Origin: [Enterobacter] lignolyticus SCF1
GTDB taxonomy: Bacteria; Pseudomonadota; Gammaproteobacteria; Enterobacterales; Enterobacteriaceae
DNA: 64,000 nucleotides
Direction of reading: 5' to 3'
NCBI RefSeq assembly: GCF_000164865.1
Contig: NC_014618.1
Coordinates: 3,348,001 to 3,412,000, forward strand
This document shows positions 36,690 to 46,129 of this stretch, one piece after another. Position 1 is the stretch's first letter. Every line of letters starts with the position of its first letter. The position numbers and the translations under genes were made by a program. The notes under the pieces were generated by a model. That model saw only the letters and a program-made list of their open reading frames with translations, made no database searches and was not told the origin of the DNA.

Positions 36690-37655
36690 ATGAGTAAACC
36701 CATTGTGATGGAACGCGGTGTTAAATACCGCGACGCCGATAAAATGGCCCTTATCCCGGTTAAGAACGTGGCTACCGAGCGAGAAGCTCTGCTGAGAAAA
36801 CCGGAATGGATGAAAATCAAACTTCCGGCTGACTCATCCCGTATCCAGGGAATCAAAGCGGCGATGCGCAAAAACGGTTTACACTCCGTTTGCGAAGAGG
36901 CCTCCTGCCCGAACCTCGCGGAATGTTTTAACCACGGTACAGCCACCTTTATGATCCTCGGGGCTATCTGTACTCGTCGCTGCCCGTTCTGCGATGTGGC
37001 CCATGGCCGTCCGGTTGCGCCTGACGCCAACGAACCCCAAAAGCTGGCGCAGACTATCGCCGACATGGCGCTGCGCTATGTCGTTATCACCTCCGTTGAC
37101 CGCGATGACCTGCGCGACGGCGGCGCCCAGCATTTTGCTGACTGCATCAGCGCCATTCGCGAAAAGAGCCCAAGCATCAAGATTGAAACGCTGGTGCCGG
37201 ACTTCCGCGGCCGTATGGACCGCGCGCTGGAGATCCTCACCGCCACGCCGCCGGACGTGTTTAACCACAACCTTGAGAACGTACCGCGTTTGTATCGCCA
37301 GGTACGCCCGGGCGCGGACTACAGCTGGTCCCTGAAGCTGCTGGAGCGTTTTAAAGAAGCGCACCCGGAGATCCCAACCAAGTCAGGTCTGATGGTCGGT
37401 TTGGGTGAAACCAACGCCGAAATCGTCGAGGTCATGCGCGACCTGCGTCGCCACGGCGTCACCATGCTGACCCTCGGCCAGTATCTGCAGCCGAGCCGCC
37501 ACCACCTGCCGGTACAGCGCTACGTCAGCCCCGACGAGTTTGAAGAGATGAAAGCGGAAGCGATGGCGATGGGCTTTACCCACGCGGCCTGCGGCCCGTT
37601 TGTTCGCTCCTCTTACCATGCGGATCTGCAGGCAAAAGGGATGGAAGTGAAGTAA
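36690..37655 (+). CDS. lipA: Lipoyl synthase
   Basis: Radical-SAM enzyme inserting two sulfurs into octanoyl chains. 321 residues. The auxiliary cluster CEEASCPNLAEC (C-x4-C-x5-C, about 68-79) and the SAM cluster CTRRCPFC (about 94-101) are both complete. Works after LipB (34592). Confidence 0.97.
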   Translation: MSKPIVMERGVKYRDADKMALIPVKNVATEREALLRKPEWMKIKLPADSSRIQGIKAAMRKNGLHSVCEEASCPNLAECFNHGTATFMILGAICTRRCPFCDVAHGRPVAPDANEPQKLAQTIADMALRYVVITSVDRDDLRDGGAQHFADCISAIREKSPSIKIETLVPDFRGRMDRALEILTATPPDVFNHNLENVPRLYRQVRPGADYSWSLKLLERFKEAHPEIPTKSGLMVGLGETNAEIVEVMRDLRRHGVTMLTLGQYLQPSRHHLPVQRYVSPDEFEEMKAEAMAMGFTHAACGPFVRSSYHADLQAKGMEVK

Positions 37656-37683
37656 GTCTGAAATATTGATTTACAACTTCGAC

Positions 37684-37713
37684 AAAAAAACCGGCAGTTG
37701 GCCGGTTTTTTTT
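37684..37713. terminator. Bidirectional terminator between lipA and tatE
   Basis: A-run, AACCGGC, AGTTG, GCCGGTT and T-run. Works for both converging genes. Confidence 0.85.
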
Positions 37714-37744
37714 GTTGTTCCGCACGCCGCAACCGGCCGCACTC

Positions 37745-37948
37745 TTACTCTTTATGAGAGATTTTGTCTGCCGGGACGTCTTCTTCAGCGCTCTTCTTCA
37801 CGCTGGTATCATCGTCATTCATGGCTTTTTTGAAGCCTTTGATCGCGCTTCCCAGGTCTCCGCCCAGCGTACGCAGCTTCTTGGTACCAAACACCAGGAC
37901 AATCAGTGCGGCAACCACCAGCAGTTTGGTAATACTAATCTCACCCAT
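37745..37948 (-). CDS. tatE: Twin-arginine translocase subunit TatE
   Basis: TatA-like inner-membrane subunit. 67 residues, with one N-terminal helix, the FGTKKLRTLGGDLGSAIKGF amphipathic region and an acidic tail ending KISHKE. The ATG at 37948 gives MGEISITKLL; upstream in-frame codons are not needed. Confidence 0.95.
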   Translation of the reverse strand: MGEISITKLLVVAALIVLVFGTKKLRTLGGDLGSAIKGFKKAMNDDDTSVKKSAEEDVPADKISHKE

Positions 37949-38075
37949 AGATACCTTCTTCATTAAAACAGGCTGCAAAATGCGCCACTAAAACCGTAGC
38001 TAATTAACGGACATTTGGCGCGCGCACACAATAGCAATCTGTAACAAGGTGAATCAAGCGTTGTTTAAAAAAACA

Positions 38076-38864
38076 TCACATAATTTGCGGTGGCGCAAAA
38101 CGCCGGTTACGCAGGACGGGCAGCTGCGCGCGCACCTCTTGTAAACAGGTTTTACTAATATCAGAAAAAATCAGCTGCGGTAAACTCCCGGCACCCGCAA
38201 GCGTGACGCCGAGCGGATCGATTATCCGGCTCTGGCCGATATTTTTATTACCGCATTCACCGGCGGCAACAATGTAGCAGGTGGTGTCCAGCGCACGCGC
38301 CGCCAGCAGCGACGCCCAGTGGTGCTCCTTAAGCGGCCCGCGAAGCCAGGCGGTGGGCAACACCAGCACCTCAGCGCCCTGCAGCGCCAGCGCCAGCGCC
38401 ATCTCCGGAAAGCGCAAATCATAGCAGGTCATCAGCCCGACCAGCATCCCGTCGACCTCAACCAGAGGCGGCAAGCGGTCGCCCGCGTCCACCCGCCGGG
38501 ATTCCTGTACGGAAAAGGCATCATAAAGGTGCAGTTTCCGGTACTGCGCGATAACCTCGCCGCCGCGCAGCACGACCAGCGTATTCGCCGCCCGCCCGTC
38601 CGTCGTCGGCACATGGAGAGTCAGCACCGTGGTCAGCGCATTACGCCGGCTCTCTGCGCTCAGCGCGCTCAGGAAGCCGCCCGTCAGCGGCTGTGCCGAG
38701 TTTACCGACATATCCGGGTCATTATCGTGCCGCGCCAGCAGCGCTTCAGGGAGCACCAGTAAAGACGCTCCCTCCTCTGCCGCCCGCCGCATCAGCTCAA
38801 CGCAGAGCTGCGCATTTTTGCACCACTCCGGCGTCACCACAAATTGTCCTGCTGCAACACGCAT
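38076..38864 (-). CDS. ybeM: Nitrilase-family amidase YbeM (deaminated glutathione amidase)
   Basis: Nit1-type repair enzyme that hydrolyses deaminated glutathione. 262 residues with the Glu-Lys-Cys triad contexts: LPEALL (about 40), YRKLHLYDAF (about 110) and TCYDLRFPE (about 145). As I recall it, the K-12 copy is disrupted; this one is full length. Divergent from crcB. Confidence 0.9.
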   Translation of the reverse strand: MRVAAGQFVVTPEWCKNAQLCVELMRRAAEEGASLLVLPEALLARHDNDPDMSVNSAQPLTGGFLSALSAESRRNALTTVLTLHVPTTDGRAANTLVVLRGGEVIAQYRKLHLYDAFSVQESRRVDAGDRLPPLVEVDGMLVGLMTCYDLRFPEMALALALQGAEVLVLPTAWLRGPLKEHHWASLLAARALDTTCYIVAAGECGNKNIGQSRIIDPLGVTLAGAGSLPQLIFSDISKTCLQEVRAQLPVLRNRRFAPPQIM

Positions 38865-38950
38865 AGCCTGCTCCTGTCGTCCCGCCGTAGCCAGAAGGCG
38901 GCTTCAGCGCTAAGATAATTCTCTCATTATTCTGATAGCAGGAAATCGTG

Positions 38951-39328
38951 GTGTTACAACTTCTTTTGGCTGTATTTATTGGCGGGGGAACGGGCAGCGT
39001 GCTGCGCTGGGTACTGGGTATGCGGCTAAACCCGCTGCATCACGCGATTCCTGTCGGTACGCTGACGGCTAACCTGCTCGGGGCGTTTATCATCGGCGCC
39101 GGGCTGGCCTGGTTTAACCGGATAACCACCATCGACCCACTCTGGAAGCTGCTGATCACCACGGGGTTCTGCGGCGGTCTGACGACGTTTTCGACTTTCT
39201 CTGCGGAAGTGGTCTTTCTGCTGCAGGAAGGACGCCTGGGGTGGGCGCTGATGAACGTGGCCGTCAACCTGTTCGGTTCCTTCGCCATGACGGCGCTGGC
39301 TTTCTGGTTGTTCTCCGCCGCCCGGTAA
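38951..39328 (+). CDS. crcB: Fluoride ion channel CrcB/Fluc
   Basis: Small dual-topology fluoride exporter. 125 residues, four helices, with the signatures GGGTGSVLRW and GFCGGLTTFSTFS. Two adjacent GTG codons (38948, 38951) could start it; 38951 has the better spacing (7 nt) from AGGA and matches the usual MLQLLL N-terminus. No fluoride riboswitch is evident in the short upstream region. Confidence 0.93.
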   Translation: MLQLLLAVFIGGGTGSVLRWVLGMRLNPLHHAIPVGTLTANLLGAFIIGAGLAWFNRITTIDPLWKLLITTGFCGGLTTFSTFSAEVVFLLQEGRLGWALMNVAVNLFGSFAMTALAFWLFSAAR

Positions 39329-39337
39329 AAAAAGGCG

Positions 39338-39364
39338 AAAAAAAACCCGCCAATGGCGGGTTTT
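39338..39364. terminator. Bidirectional terminator between crcB and cspE
   Basis: AAACCCGCC (39343-39351) / GGCGGGTTT (39355-39363) with a 3-base loop and an A-run upstream, usable by both converging genes. Confidence 0.88.
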
Positions 39365-39384
39365 GAATTCTACTGACGTTATGC

Positions 39385-39594
39385 TTACAGAGCGGTTACG
39401 TTTGCAGCAGAAGGGCCTTTGGCACCGTTAGTGATTTCAAACTCTACACGCTGACCTTCAGCCAGAGTTTTGAAGCCATTGGTCTGGATAGCGGAGAAGT
39501 GTACGAACACGTCTTTGCTGCCATCTTCCGGAGTAATGAAACCAAAACCTTTGGACTCATTAAACCACTTAACGTTACCTTTAATCTTAGACAT
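39385..39594 (-). CDS. cspE: Cold-shock-family RNA chaperone CspE
   Basis: Single-strand nucleic acid chaperone that melts hairpins and antiterminates. 69 residues with RNP1 KGFGFITPE and RNP2 VFVHFSAI. The A/T-rich, unusual codons and long leader up to the pagP stop (195 bases) are normal for csp genes. ATG at 39594. Confidence 0.96.
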   Translation of the reverse strand: MSKIKGNVKWFNESKGFGFITPEDGSKDVFVHFSAIQTNGFKTLAEGQRVEFEITNGAKGPSAANVTAL

Positions 39595-39789
39595 CAAAAT
39601 TACCTTTACATGAAAAAACGACACAAATGCTGTGTCGAGTAACAGTACAGCAATTGTGGTGGCTTTTGTCCAGTGTAAGTTAACTAAAAAGTGATAAAAG
39701 TCTCTAAGTTTTTATTTCAGTAACGGTTAGTCATTGTTTTTACTCACAACGCTGCCGAGAGCACGTTTTGTCACAAACCGGACAAATCG

Positions 39790-40365
39790 TTAAAACTGAA
39801 ACCGTAGCCAGGCAAAGTAAACGTTACCGTTGTTGTAAGTACCTGGGATGTAGGTCATCTGAAACGTCGCCGGACCGTACCCCACCGACGCCATCGGCAG
39901 GATCACCGGCAGCGGAATATAGTTCCAGTTATCACGCGCCGTCACCCCCAGCGTGTACCCCAGTCCCAGATGGAAGTTGTCGTCCGCCAGCGGGCGCCAG
40001 GTTTTTTCCCAGCCGTAGCCGACAATCGGCTCCCATTTGTTGAACGAGTCCTTAAACGCCATCAGATACAGGCCGTTCCAGTTGCCCTTTTCATCCCAGC
40101 GCGACATCCCGAACCCGGCGCCCCAGGGGCGCTCATTGTAGTTATCGATCTTTTCCTGATCGTAGGCAAAGCGCGCATGCCAGGTGATCACCGGGACATA
40201 GAGATCGTAATGCTCCGGCGCCTGCCAGGTTTGCGTGACGTTATTGCTCAGCGTGGACCAGGCGTCGCTGACGGTAGCGCTAAACGATGCCTGCGCAGTG
40301 GTTGAAAACATCATCTGGCTGACAAAGGCGATAATTAAAATTACGTATTTATTCACTTTTAACAC
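39790..40365 (-). CDS. pagP: Lipid A palmitoyltransferase PagP
   Basis: Outer-membrane eight-stranded barrel enzyme that adds palmitate to lipid A. Signal peptide ends FSTTAQA. The mature part has the barrel sequence HYDLYVPVITWHARFAYD (catalytic His), RPWGAGFGMSRWDEKGNW and the terminal YFAWLRFQF sorting signal. The start is uncertain: GTG at 40365 aligns with the E. coli GTG start; GTG at 40356 and an ATG at 40410 are alternatives, and none has a strong ribosome site. PhoPQ control is known in enterics, but no clear PhoP box was seen. Confidence 0.92.
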   Translation of the reverse strand: MLKVNKYVILIIAFVSQMMFSTTAQASFSATVSDAWSTLSNNVTQTWQAPEHYDLYVPVITWHARFAYDQEKIDNYNERPWGAGFGMSRWDEKGNWNGLYLMAFKDSFNKWEPIVGYGWEKTWRPLADDNFHLGLGYTLGVTARDNWNYIPLPVILPMASVGYGPATFQMTYIPGTYNNGNVYFAWLRFQF

Positions 40366-40841
40366 ATTATTATGACCGAAATACAGATATCCGAAAATTG
40401 TAACAAGCATAAAGTTAATAAAGCATGAACAGACCAGGATTTGTCTTGTTTATTACAGAATAATCTGGAGCAGATGAATAATTAAAATCCCTATGAGAAG
40501 CGTGGATTTCTTATATTTTGCGGGACAATCCTTACATTTTCTCACGTCATGCCCGCGTCCTGGGTTCATAAAGCACTCAGATTGCCTTATGAATATAGAG
40601 ACACTTTAACGTAACAATTTTTTTTCATTTATGCATCTTTTACAGCGAAAATTCGACAACGACAAAAGAGATATAGTGTGATTACCGGCTGTGTTTTACT
40701 TTCGCGGGCGTATCAGCTCGCCGGTTTATTGATTTCCGTCAGCAAGTTCAGCGCGTTTATTCGGCACATTCCATAGCTTCTTTTTTTGAAATCGCTTTTG
40801 CACAGAATATTCTTTGGGCAACAGACACACAGGGATCTATC
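40366..40841. other. Gene-free control region between pagP and dcuC
   Basis: About 475 A/T-rich bases between divergent genes. It should hold the promoters of both. I see no coding frame with credible codon use, no clear FNR site (best hit is the weak TTGAT-N4-GTCAG near 40729), and no strong hairpin. Confidence 0.5.
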
Positions 40842-42221
40842 ATGCTAACGTTGTTTGAACTCCTTATCGGGGTTGTCGTCATAGTGGGCGTCGCCCGCTA
40901 CATCATAAAAGGTTACTCCGCAACCGGCGTCTTATTTGTCGGCGGTCTGTTATTGCTTATCGCCAGCGCGGTGATGGGCCACAAGGTTCTCCCCGGCAGC
41001 GCCACCAGCACCGGCTACTCCGCGACTGATATCGTTGAATATGTTAAAATTTTGCTGATGAGCCGCGGTGGCGATCTCGGCATGATGATCATGATGCTGT
41101 GTGGTTTCGCCGCTTATATGACGCACATTGGCGCGAATGACATGGTAGTGAAACTGGCCTCCAAACCGCTGCGTTATATTAATTCGCCCTATTTGCTGAT
41201 GGTGGCGGCCTATTTCCTGGCCTGCCTGATGTCGCTCGCCGTTTCATCCGCCACCGGTCTTGGCGTCCTGCTGATGGCAACGCTGTTCCCGGTGATGGTA
41301 AACGTCGGCATCAGCCGCGGCGCGGCGGCGGCGATTTGCGCCTCCCCGGCGGCGTTAATTCTTTCTCCGACATCCGGCGACGTTGTGCTGGCGGCAAAAG
41401 CGGCGGAAATGCCGCTCATTGATTTTGCCTTTAAAACTACGCTGCCTATCTCAATTGCGGCAATCGTCTGCATGGCGGTGGCGCATTTCTTCTGGCAGCG
41501 TTATCTGGATAAAAAAGAAAATATCAGCCACGAGATGCTGGACGTCAGCGAAATTACCACCACCGCACCGGCGTTTTACGCCATCCTGCCGTTTACGCCC
41601 ATTCTCGGCGTGCTGGTCTTTGACGGCAAATGGGGCCCGGAACTGCACATTATTACCATCCTGGTACTCTGTATGCTGCTGGCCGCTATTCTGGAATTCA
41701 TACGCGGTTTCGATACTAAAAAGGTTTTCGCTGGCCTGGAAGTGGCCTATCGCGGCATGGCGGACGCCTTTGCCAGCGTCGTCATGCTGCTGGTGGCCGC
41801 GGGCGTCTTTGCTCAGGGCTTAAGCACCATCGGCTTTATCGACAGCCTCATCTCCATCGCGACCTCGTTCGGCTCCGCCAGCATTATTCTGATGCTGGTG
41901 CTGGTCGTGCTGACGATGCTGGCGGCCATGACCACCGGTTCCGGTAACGCGCCGTTTTACGCGTTTGTCGAGATGATCCCAAAACTGGCGCACTCCTCCG
42001 GTATCAATCCGGCATACCTGTCGATCCCAATGCTGCAGGCCTCCAACCTTGGCCGCACGATCTCCCCGGTCTCCGGCGTCGTGGTCGCCGTCGCCGGGAT
42101 GGCGAAAATATCCCCCTTTGAGGTGGTAAAACGCACCTCCGTGCCGGTTATCGTCGGCCTGATTGTGGTTATCGTCGCCACCGAAGTGCTGGTGCCGTCC
42201 GTCGCCGCTATCGGCGGCTGA
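40842..42221 (+). CDS. dcuC: Anaerobic C4-dicarboxylate transporter DcuC
   Basis: Inner-membrane carrier mainly for succinate efflux in fermentation. 459 residues, about 12 helices, near-identical in order to E. coli DcuC (start MLTLFELLIGVVVIVGVARY). In E. coli the dpiBA citrate sensor pair follows; here 303 bases lead straight to citC. Confidence 0.96.
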   Translation: MLTLFELLIGVVVIVGVARYIIKGYSATGVLFVGGLLLLIASAVMGHKVLPGSATSTGYSATDIVEYVKILLMSRGGDLGMMIMMLCGFAAYMTHIGANDMVVKLASKPLRYINSPYLLMVAAYFLACLMSLAVSSATGLGVLLMATLFPVMVNVGISRGAAAAICASPAALILSPTSGDVVLAAKAAEMPLIDFAFKTTLPISIAAIVCMAVAHFFWQRYLDKKENISHEMLDVSEITTTAPAFYAILPFTPILGVLVFDGKWGPELHIITILVLCMLLAAILEFIRGFDTKKVFAGLEVAYRGMADAFASVVMLLVAAGVFAQGLSTIGFIDSLISIATSFGSASIILMLVLVVLTMLAAMTTGSGNAPFYAFVEMIPKLAHSSGINPAYLSIPMLQASNLGRTISPVSGVVVAVAGMAKISPFEVVKRTSVPVIVGLIVVIVATEVLVPSVAAIGG

Positions 42222-42239
42222 AATATTGCGGCTATTATT

Positions 42240-42270
42240 GTCGGGGCGTATTTTCGCGCCCCGACGTTTT
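42240..42270 (+). terminator. Rho-independent terminator of dcuC
   Basis: GTCGGGGCG (42240-42248) / CGCCCCGAC (42257-42265) then GTTTTCT, 18 bases after the stop. The rest of the gap to citC is A/T-rich, with no gene. Confidence 0.85.
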
Positions 42271-42524
42271 CTCCCCGCGCTATATTTAAAAATTCGTTTT
42301 TAAATTGTAATAAATTTGTTTATCTTATTTTACCCGCCCCACCCACCATTCTCTATTTAAACGCATCAACGCTGAAGAATATCTCCACGGGAAACACCGG
42401 GAATAAAAACCATATAAACCACACGTTTGTTTGTGGATAACTTCAAATACCCTCGTCATATTCCTCTTTATGATCCTGATAATGAAAAAGGCACCGCGTC
42501 CGTCATGCATATACAGGATCCCAC

Positions 42525-43580
42525 ATGTTCGATAACCTTTTGATTTCTCGCGTCAGGCGTTCTGAAAACGACAAAATCGCCGCCATTACGCAATTCCTTA
42601 ATGAGAATGATCTGCGTATCGATACTACCATTGAGGAATTTATTACCCTGAGCCGCAGCGGGCGACTCATCGCCTGCGGCGGGCTGGCGGGAAATATTAT
42701 TAAATGCGTCGCCATCAGCGATAGCGCGCGGGGAGAAGGACTGGCATTAACCTTAGCAACCGAATTAATTAATCTGGCGTATGAATGGCAGAGAACGCAT
42801 CTGTTTATTTACACCAAAACGGAAAACGAAGACTTATTCGCCAAATGCGGCTTTTATACCCTGGTGCGCGTACCGGGCATCATGGTGCTGATGGAAAACA
42901 ACCCGTCGAGCATTGGACGCTATATCAAACAGCTCTCGTTACAGCGACACGAGGGCGCGAAGATTGGCAGCATCGTGATGAACGCCAACCCGTTTACCAA
43001 CGGGCATCGCTACCTGGTGGAGCAGGCCGCAGCGCAGTGCGACTGGCTGCACCTGTTTCTGGTGAAAGAGGATACGTCGCGATTTCCGTACAAGGACAGG
43101 CTGGCGCTGGTGCTGGAAGGCACCCGCGGCATCAGCGGGCTGACGGTGCACCCGGGCTCGGAATATATCATCTCCCGGGCGACCTTCCCCTGCTATTTCA
43201 TTAAAGAGCAGAACGTCATCAACCACTGCTACACCGAAATCGATCTCAAAATATTTCGCCAGTATATTGCCCCCGCGCTCGGCATCACCCACCGCTTTGT
43301 CGGCACCGAGCCATTTTGTCAGGTCACTTCTCAGTACAACCGCGACATGCAGTTCTGGCTGCAGACGCCGTCGCTGGAATTCCCGCCGGTTGAGATAGTC
43401 GAGATCCCGCGTTTGTGCTACCTCGACATACCGGTCTCCGCCTCTCGCGTGCGTAAATTACTGGTTAAAAAAGATCTGCAGACCATTGCCCATATGGTCC
43501 CGCCTGACACCCTGAATTATTTGCAACGCCTCCTTTCGACGCGTCAGACCAGCCCCCTTCTGGCCCCAACGTCGGGTTAA
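42525..43580 (+). CDS. citC: Citrate lyase ligase CitC (lyase genes absent here)
   Basis: Acetylates the prosthetic group of citrate lyase (2-(5''-phosphoribosyl)-3'-dephospho-CoA on CitD) to activate it. 351 residues: N-terminal GNAT-like domain (about 20-125, CGGLAGNIIKCVAISD... to YTKTENEDLFAKCGF) and a C-terminal nucleotidyltransferase domain with NPFTNGHRYL (the HxGH-type motif, about 154) and the late motif SASRVRKLL. Frame and motifs are intact. The neighbouring lyase genes citDEFXG of E. coli are missing; citT follows after 57 bases. Confidence 0.93.
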   Translation: MFDNLLISRVRRSENDKIAAITQFLNENDLRIDTTIEEFITLSRSGRLIACGGLAGNIIKCVAISDSARGEGLALTLATELINLAYEWQRTHLFIYTKTENEDLFAKCGFYTLVRVPGIMVLMENNPSSIGRYIKQLSLQRHEGAKIGSIVMNANPFTNGHRYLVEQAAAQCDWLHLFLVKEDTSRFPYKDRLALVLEGTRGISGLTVHPGSEYIISRATFPCYFIKEQNVINHCYTEIDLKIFRQYIAPALGITHRFVGTEPFCQVTSQYNRDMQFWLQTPSLEFPPVEIVEIPRLCYLDIPVSASRVRKLLVKKDLQTIAHMVPPDTLNYLQRLLSTRQTSPLLAPTSG

Positions 43581-43637
43581 CCCGCGCCATGGCGCGTGCG
43601 CAATGAATGATAAAAAAAACTTTATGGAGAATTGGTT

Positions 43638-45101
43638 ATGTCCCTAACAAAAGGCCAGATATGGAAGTTGCTGGCCCCCCTGTTTGTGATGTTTATATTG
43701 TTTTTAATTCCCGTGCCTGACGGCATGCCGCCGCAGGCGTGGCACTATTTCGCCGTGTTTGTCGCCATGATTGTGGGTATGATCCTCGAGCCCATCCCGG
43801 CTACCGCGATCAGCTTTATCGCCGTGACGATCTGCGTCATCGGCAGCCAGTACCTGCTCTTTGACGCCAAAGAGCTGGCGAAGCCTGGTTTTGAAGCCAG
43901 CGCGCAGGCGCTAAAGTGGGGGCTGGCCGGTTTTTCCAGCACCACGGTCTGGCTGGTATTTGGCGCGTTTATCTTCGCGCTGGGCTATGAGGTCACCGGG
44001 CTTGGCCGCCGTATTGCTCTGTTTATGGTCAAGTTTATGGGCAAGCGCACGCTGACGCTGGGTTACGCTATCGTGATTATCGATATCCTGCTGGCGCCGT
44101 TTACCCCCTCGAATACTGCCCGTACCGGCGGTACCGTCTTCCCGGTTATCAAAAACCTGCCGCCGCTGTTTAACTCGTTCCCCAACGATCCGTCGTCTCG
44201 CCGCATCGGCGGCTACCTGATGTGGATGATGGTCATCAGTACCAGCCTCAGCTCGTCGATGTTCGTCACCGGCGCAGCGCCCAACGTGCTCGGCCTTGAG
44301 TTTGTCAGCAAAATCGCCGGTATCCAGATAAGCTGGCTGCAGTGGTTCCTCGGCTTCCTGCCCGTGGGCCTGATTCTGCTGGTGATAGCCCCCTGGCTCT
44401 CCTACGTTCTGTATAAGCCCGAAATCACCCACAGCGCCGAGGTCTCCGGCTGGGCCCGCGAGGCGCTGAAAGAGATGGGCGCGCTGAGCAAAAAAGAGAT
44501 AACGCTTATCTGTCTGGTGCTGTTAAGCCTGGCGCTCTGGGTCTTCGGTGGTGATTTCATCGACGCCACGGCGGTGGGGATGCTGGCGGTATCCCTGATG
44601 CTGGCACTTCACGTTGTGCCATGGAAAGAGATAACCAAATACAACGGCGCCTGGAACACGCTGGTCAACCTCGCCACGCTGGTGGTGATGGCAAACGGCC
44701 TGACGCGTTCAGGATTTATCAAATGGTTTGCCGACACCATGAGCACGCACCTGGAAGGCTTTTCACCTACCGCGACGGTTATTGTCCTGGTGCTGGTGTT
44801 CTATTTTGCCCACTACCTGTTCGCCAGCCTGTCGGCCCACACCGCCACCATGCTGCCGGTGATCCTCGCCGTCGGCAAAGGCATTCCGGGCGTGCCGATG
44901 GAGCAACTTTGCCTGCTGCTGGTGCTGTCTATCGGGATCATGGGCTGCCTGACGCCGTATGCCACCGGCCCTGGCGTTATTATCTACGGCTGCGGCTACG
45001 TCAAGTCACGGGATTACTGGCGCCTGGGCGCTATCTTTGGCGTCATTTATATTTCCTTACTGCTGCTGGTCGGCTGGCCTATCCTGGCGCTATGGAACTG
45101 A
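43638..45101 (+). CDS. citT: Citrate/succinate antiporter CitT
   Basis: DASS-family inner-membrane exchanger of citrate for succinate. 487 residues as in E. coli, with about 12 helices and the substrate/sodium-site type motifs APFTPSNTARTGG and SLSAHTATMLPVI. The ATG at 43638 gives MSLTKGQIWKLL after GGAGAA. Close to citC and probably in one transcript. Confidence 0.95.
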   Translation: MSLTKGQIWKLLAPLFVMFILFLIPVPDGMPPQAWHYFAVFVAMIVGMILEPIPATAISFIAVTICVIGSQYLLFDAKELAKPGFEASAQALKWGLAGFSSTTVWLVFGAFIFALGYEVTGLGRRIALFMVKFMGKRTLTLGYAIVIIDILLAPFTPSNTARTGGTVFPVIKNLPPLFNSFPNDPSSRRIGGYLMWMMVISTSLSSSMFVTGAAPNVLGLEFVSKIAGIQISWLQWFLGFLPVGLILLVIAPWLSYVLYKPEITHSAEVSGWAREALKEMGALSKKEITLICLVLLSLALWVFGGDFIDATAVGMLAVSLMLALHVVPWKEITKYNGAWNTLVNLATLVVMANGLTRSGFIKWFADTMSTHLEGFSPTATVIVLVLVFYFAHYLFASLSAHTATMLPVILAVGKGIPGVPMEQLCLLLVLSIGIMGCLTPYATGPGVIIYGCGYVKSRDYWRLGAIFGVIYISLLLLVGWPILALWN

Positions 45102-45128
45102 TCGTACGGTAATAAATCTGCCAGACCA

Positions 45129-45159
45129 GGCCAGTGAGTCCTCCTCACTGGCCTTTTTT
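45129..45159 (+). terminator. Rho-independent terminator of citC-citT
   Basis: GGCCAGTGAG (45129-45138) / CTCACTGGCC (45144-45153) then TTTTTT, 28 bases after citT. Confidence 0.9.
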
Positions 45160-45201
45160 GTGATTTAATAAAAACAATTCAGGTTTACAGGAATATCCCC
45201 A

Positions 45202-46011
45202 ATGACTCCCGGATGGAAGACACTCACGCTGCTGCCTGCCTTTGCTCTGCTGCCCGCCTTTGCCGCATCAGCCGATCCGCTGCAGGCCACCCAGTACGGC
45301 GATTTTGACCGCTATGTGCTGGCGCTCTCCTGGCAAACCGGTTTTTGTCAGAGCCAGTACGATCGTAATCACGATGCGCCGCCAGAATGCCGTTTACAGA
45401 AAGACGTGGCCGACAAGACCAGTTTTCTGACCGTGCATGGCCTGTGGCCAGGGCTGCCGAAGTCTATCGCCGCGCGCGGCGTCGACGACCGTCGCTGGAT
45501 GCGCTACGGCTGCGCCACGCGCCCGGAGCCGAATATGCCGGAGGTGCGCGCCAGCCGCAAATGCGCGGCGGCAGAAACCGGTTTATCGCTGGAAATGGCG
45601 AATAAACTCAACAACGTCATGCCTGGCAGCGGCGGTAAATCCTGCCTTGAGCGCTATGAATACGCCAAGCATGGCGTCTGCTTCGGTTTCGATCCCGATG
45701 CCTATTTCGGCACGATGGTGCGCCTGAACGGCGAAGTGCGTCAGAGCGCGCTGGGAACGTTCCTCGCCGACAACTACGGCAAAACCGTCAGCCGCAGCGA
45801 CTTCGATAGCGCCGTCGCCAAAAGCTACGGCCAGGAGGGCGTCAAGGCCATCAAACTGACCTGTAACGGTAATCCGGCTTACCTGACCGAAATGCAGATT
45901 GCCATCAAGGCCAGCGCCATTAACGCGCCGCTGTCGGAAGGCTCCCTGCTGGCGCAACCGCACCCCGGCAACTGCGGACAGCAGTTTGTTATCGATCAGG
46001 TCGGTTATTAA
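45202..46011 (+). CDS. rna: Periplasmic ribonuclease I (T2 family)
   Basis: Non-specific periplasmic RNase. 269 residues with a signal peptide ending ASA. The two T2 active-site boxes are TVHGLWPGL (CAS-1, about 72-80) and ERYEYAKHGVCFG (CAS-2, about 150-162), plus paired cysteines. Follows citT as in E. coli. Confidence 0.95.
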   Translation: MTPGWKTLTLLPAFALLPAFAASADPLQATQYGDFDRYVLALSWQTGFCQSQYDRNHDAPPECRLQKDVADKTSFLTVHGLWPGLPKSIAARGVDDRRWMRYGCATRPEPNMPEVRASRKCAAAETGLSLEMANKLNNVMPGSGGKSCLERYEYAKHGVCFGFDPDAYFGTMVRLNGEVRQSALGTFLADNYGKTVSRSDFDSAVAKSYGQEGVKAIKLTCNGNPAYLTEMQIAIKASAINAPLSEGSLLAQPHPGNCGQQFVIDQVGY

Positions 46012-46070
46012 TCGTTAACCCGCGCCAGCCCCTTTTTGCCAGCGCGGATATCGACGGGATGCTCCTCTTA

Positions 46071-46085
46071 TGTGAGCTAAATCAC
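46071..46085. promoter_or_regulatory. CRP-like site between rna and rnk
   Basis: TGTGA-N6-TCAC (46071-46085). A possible -10 (TATGAT, about 46109-46114) follows 24 bases later, so it is well placed to act on the rnk promoter. Inferred. Confidence 0.5.
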
Positions 46086-46129
46086 TTCAAACTTTCGACC
46101 TCAGTCAGTATGATGGTCGAACGATTAAA

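Noticed and set aside
40366..40841. PhoP box for pagP and FNR box for dcuC
   Set aside because: Only half-matches found; not enough to report as sites.
42266..42524. Remnants of dpiBA in the dcuC-citC gap
   Set aside because: I could not find any readable piece of either gene on either strand, so the absence is reported without claiming a scar.
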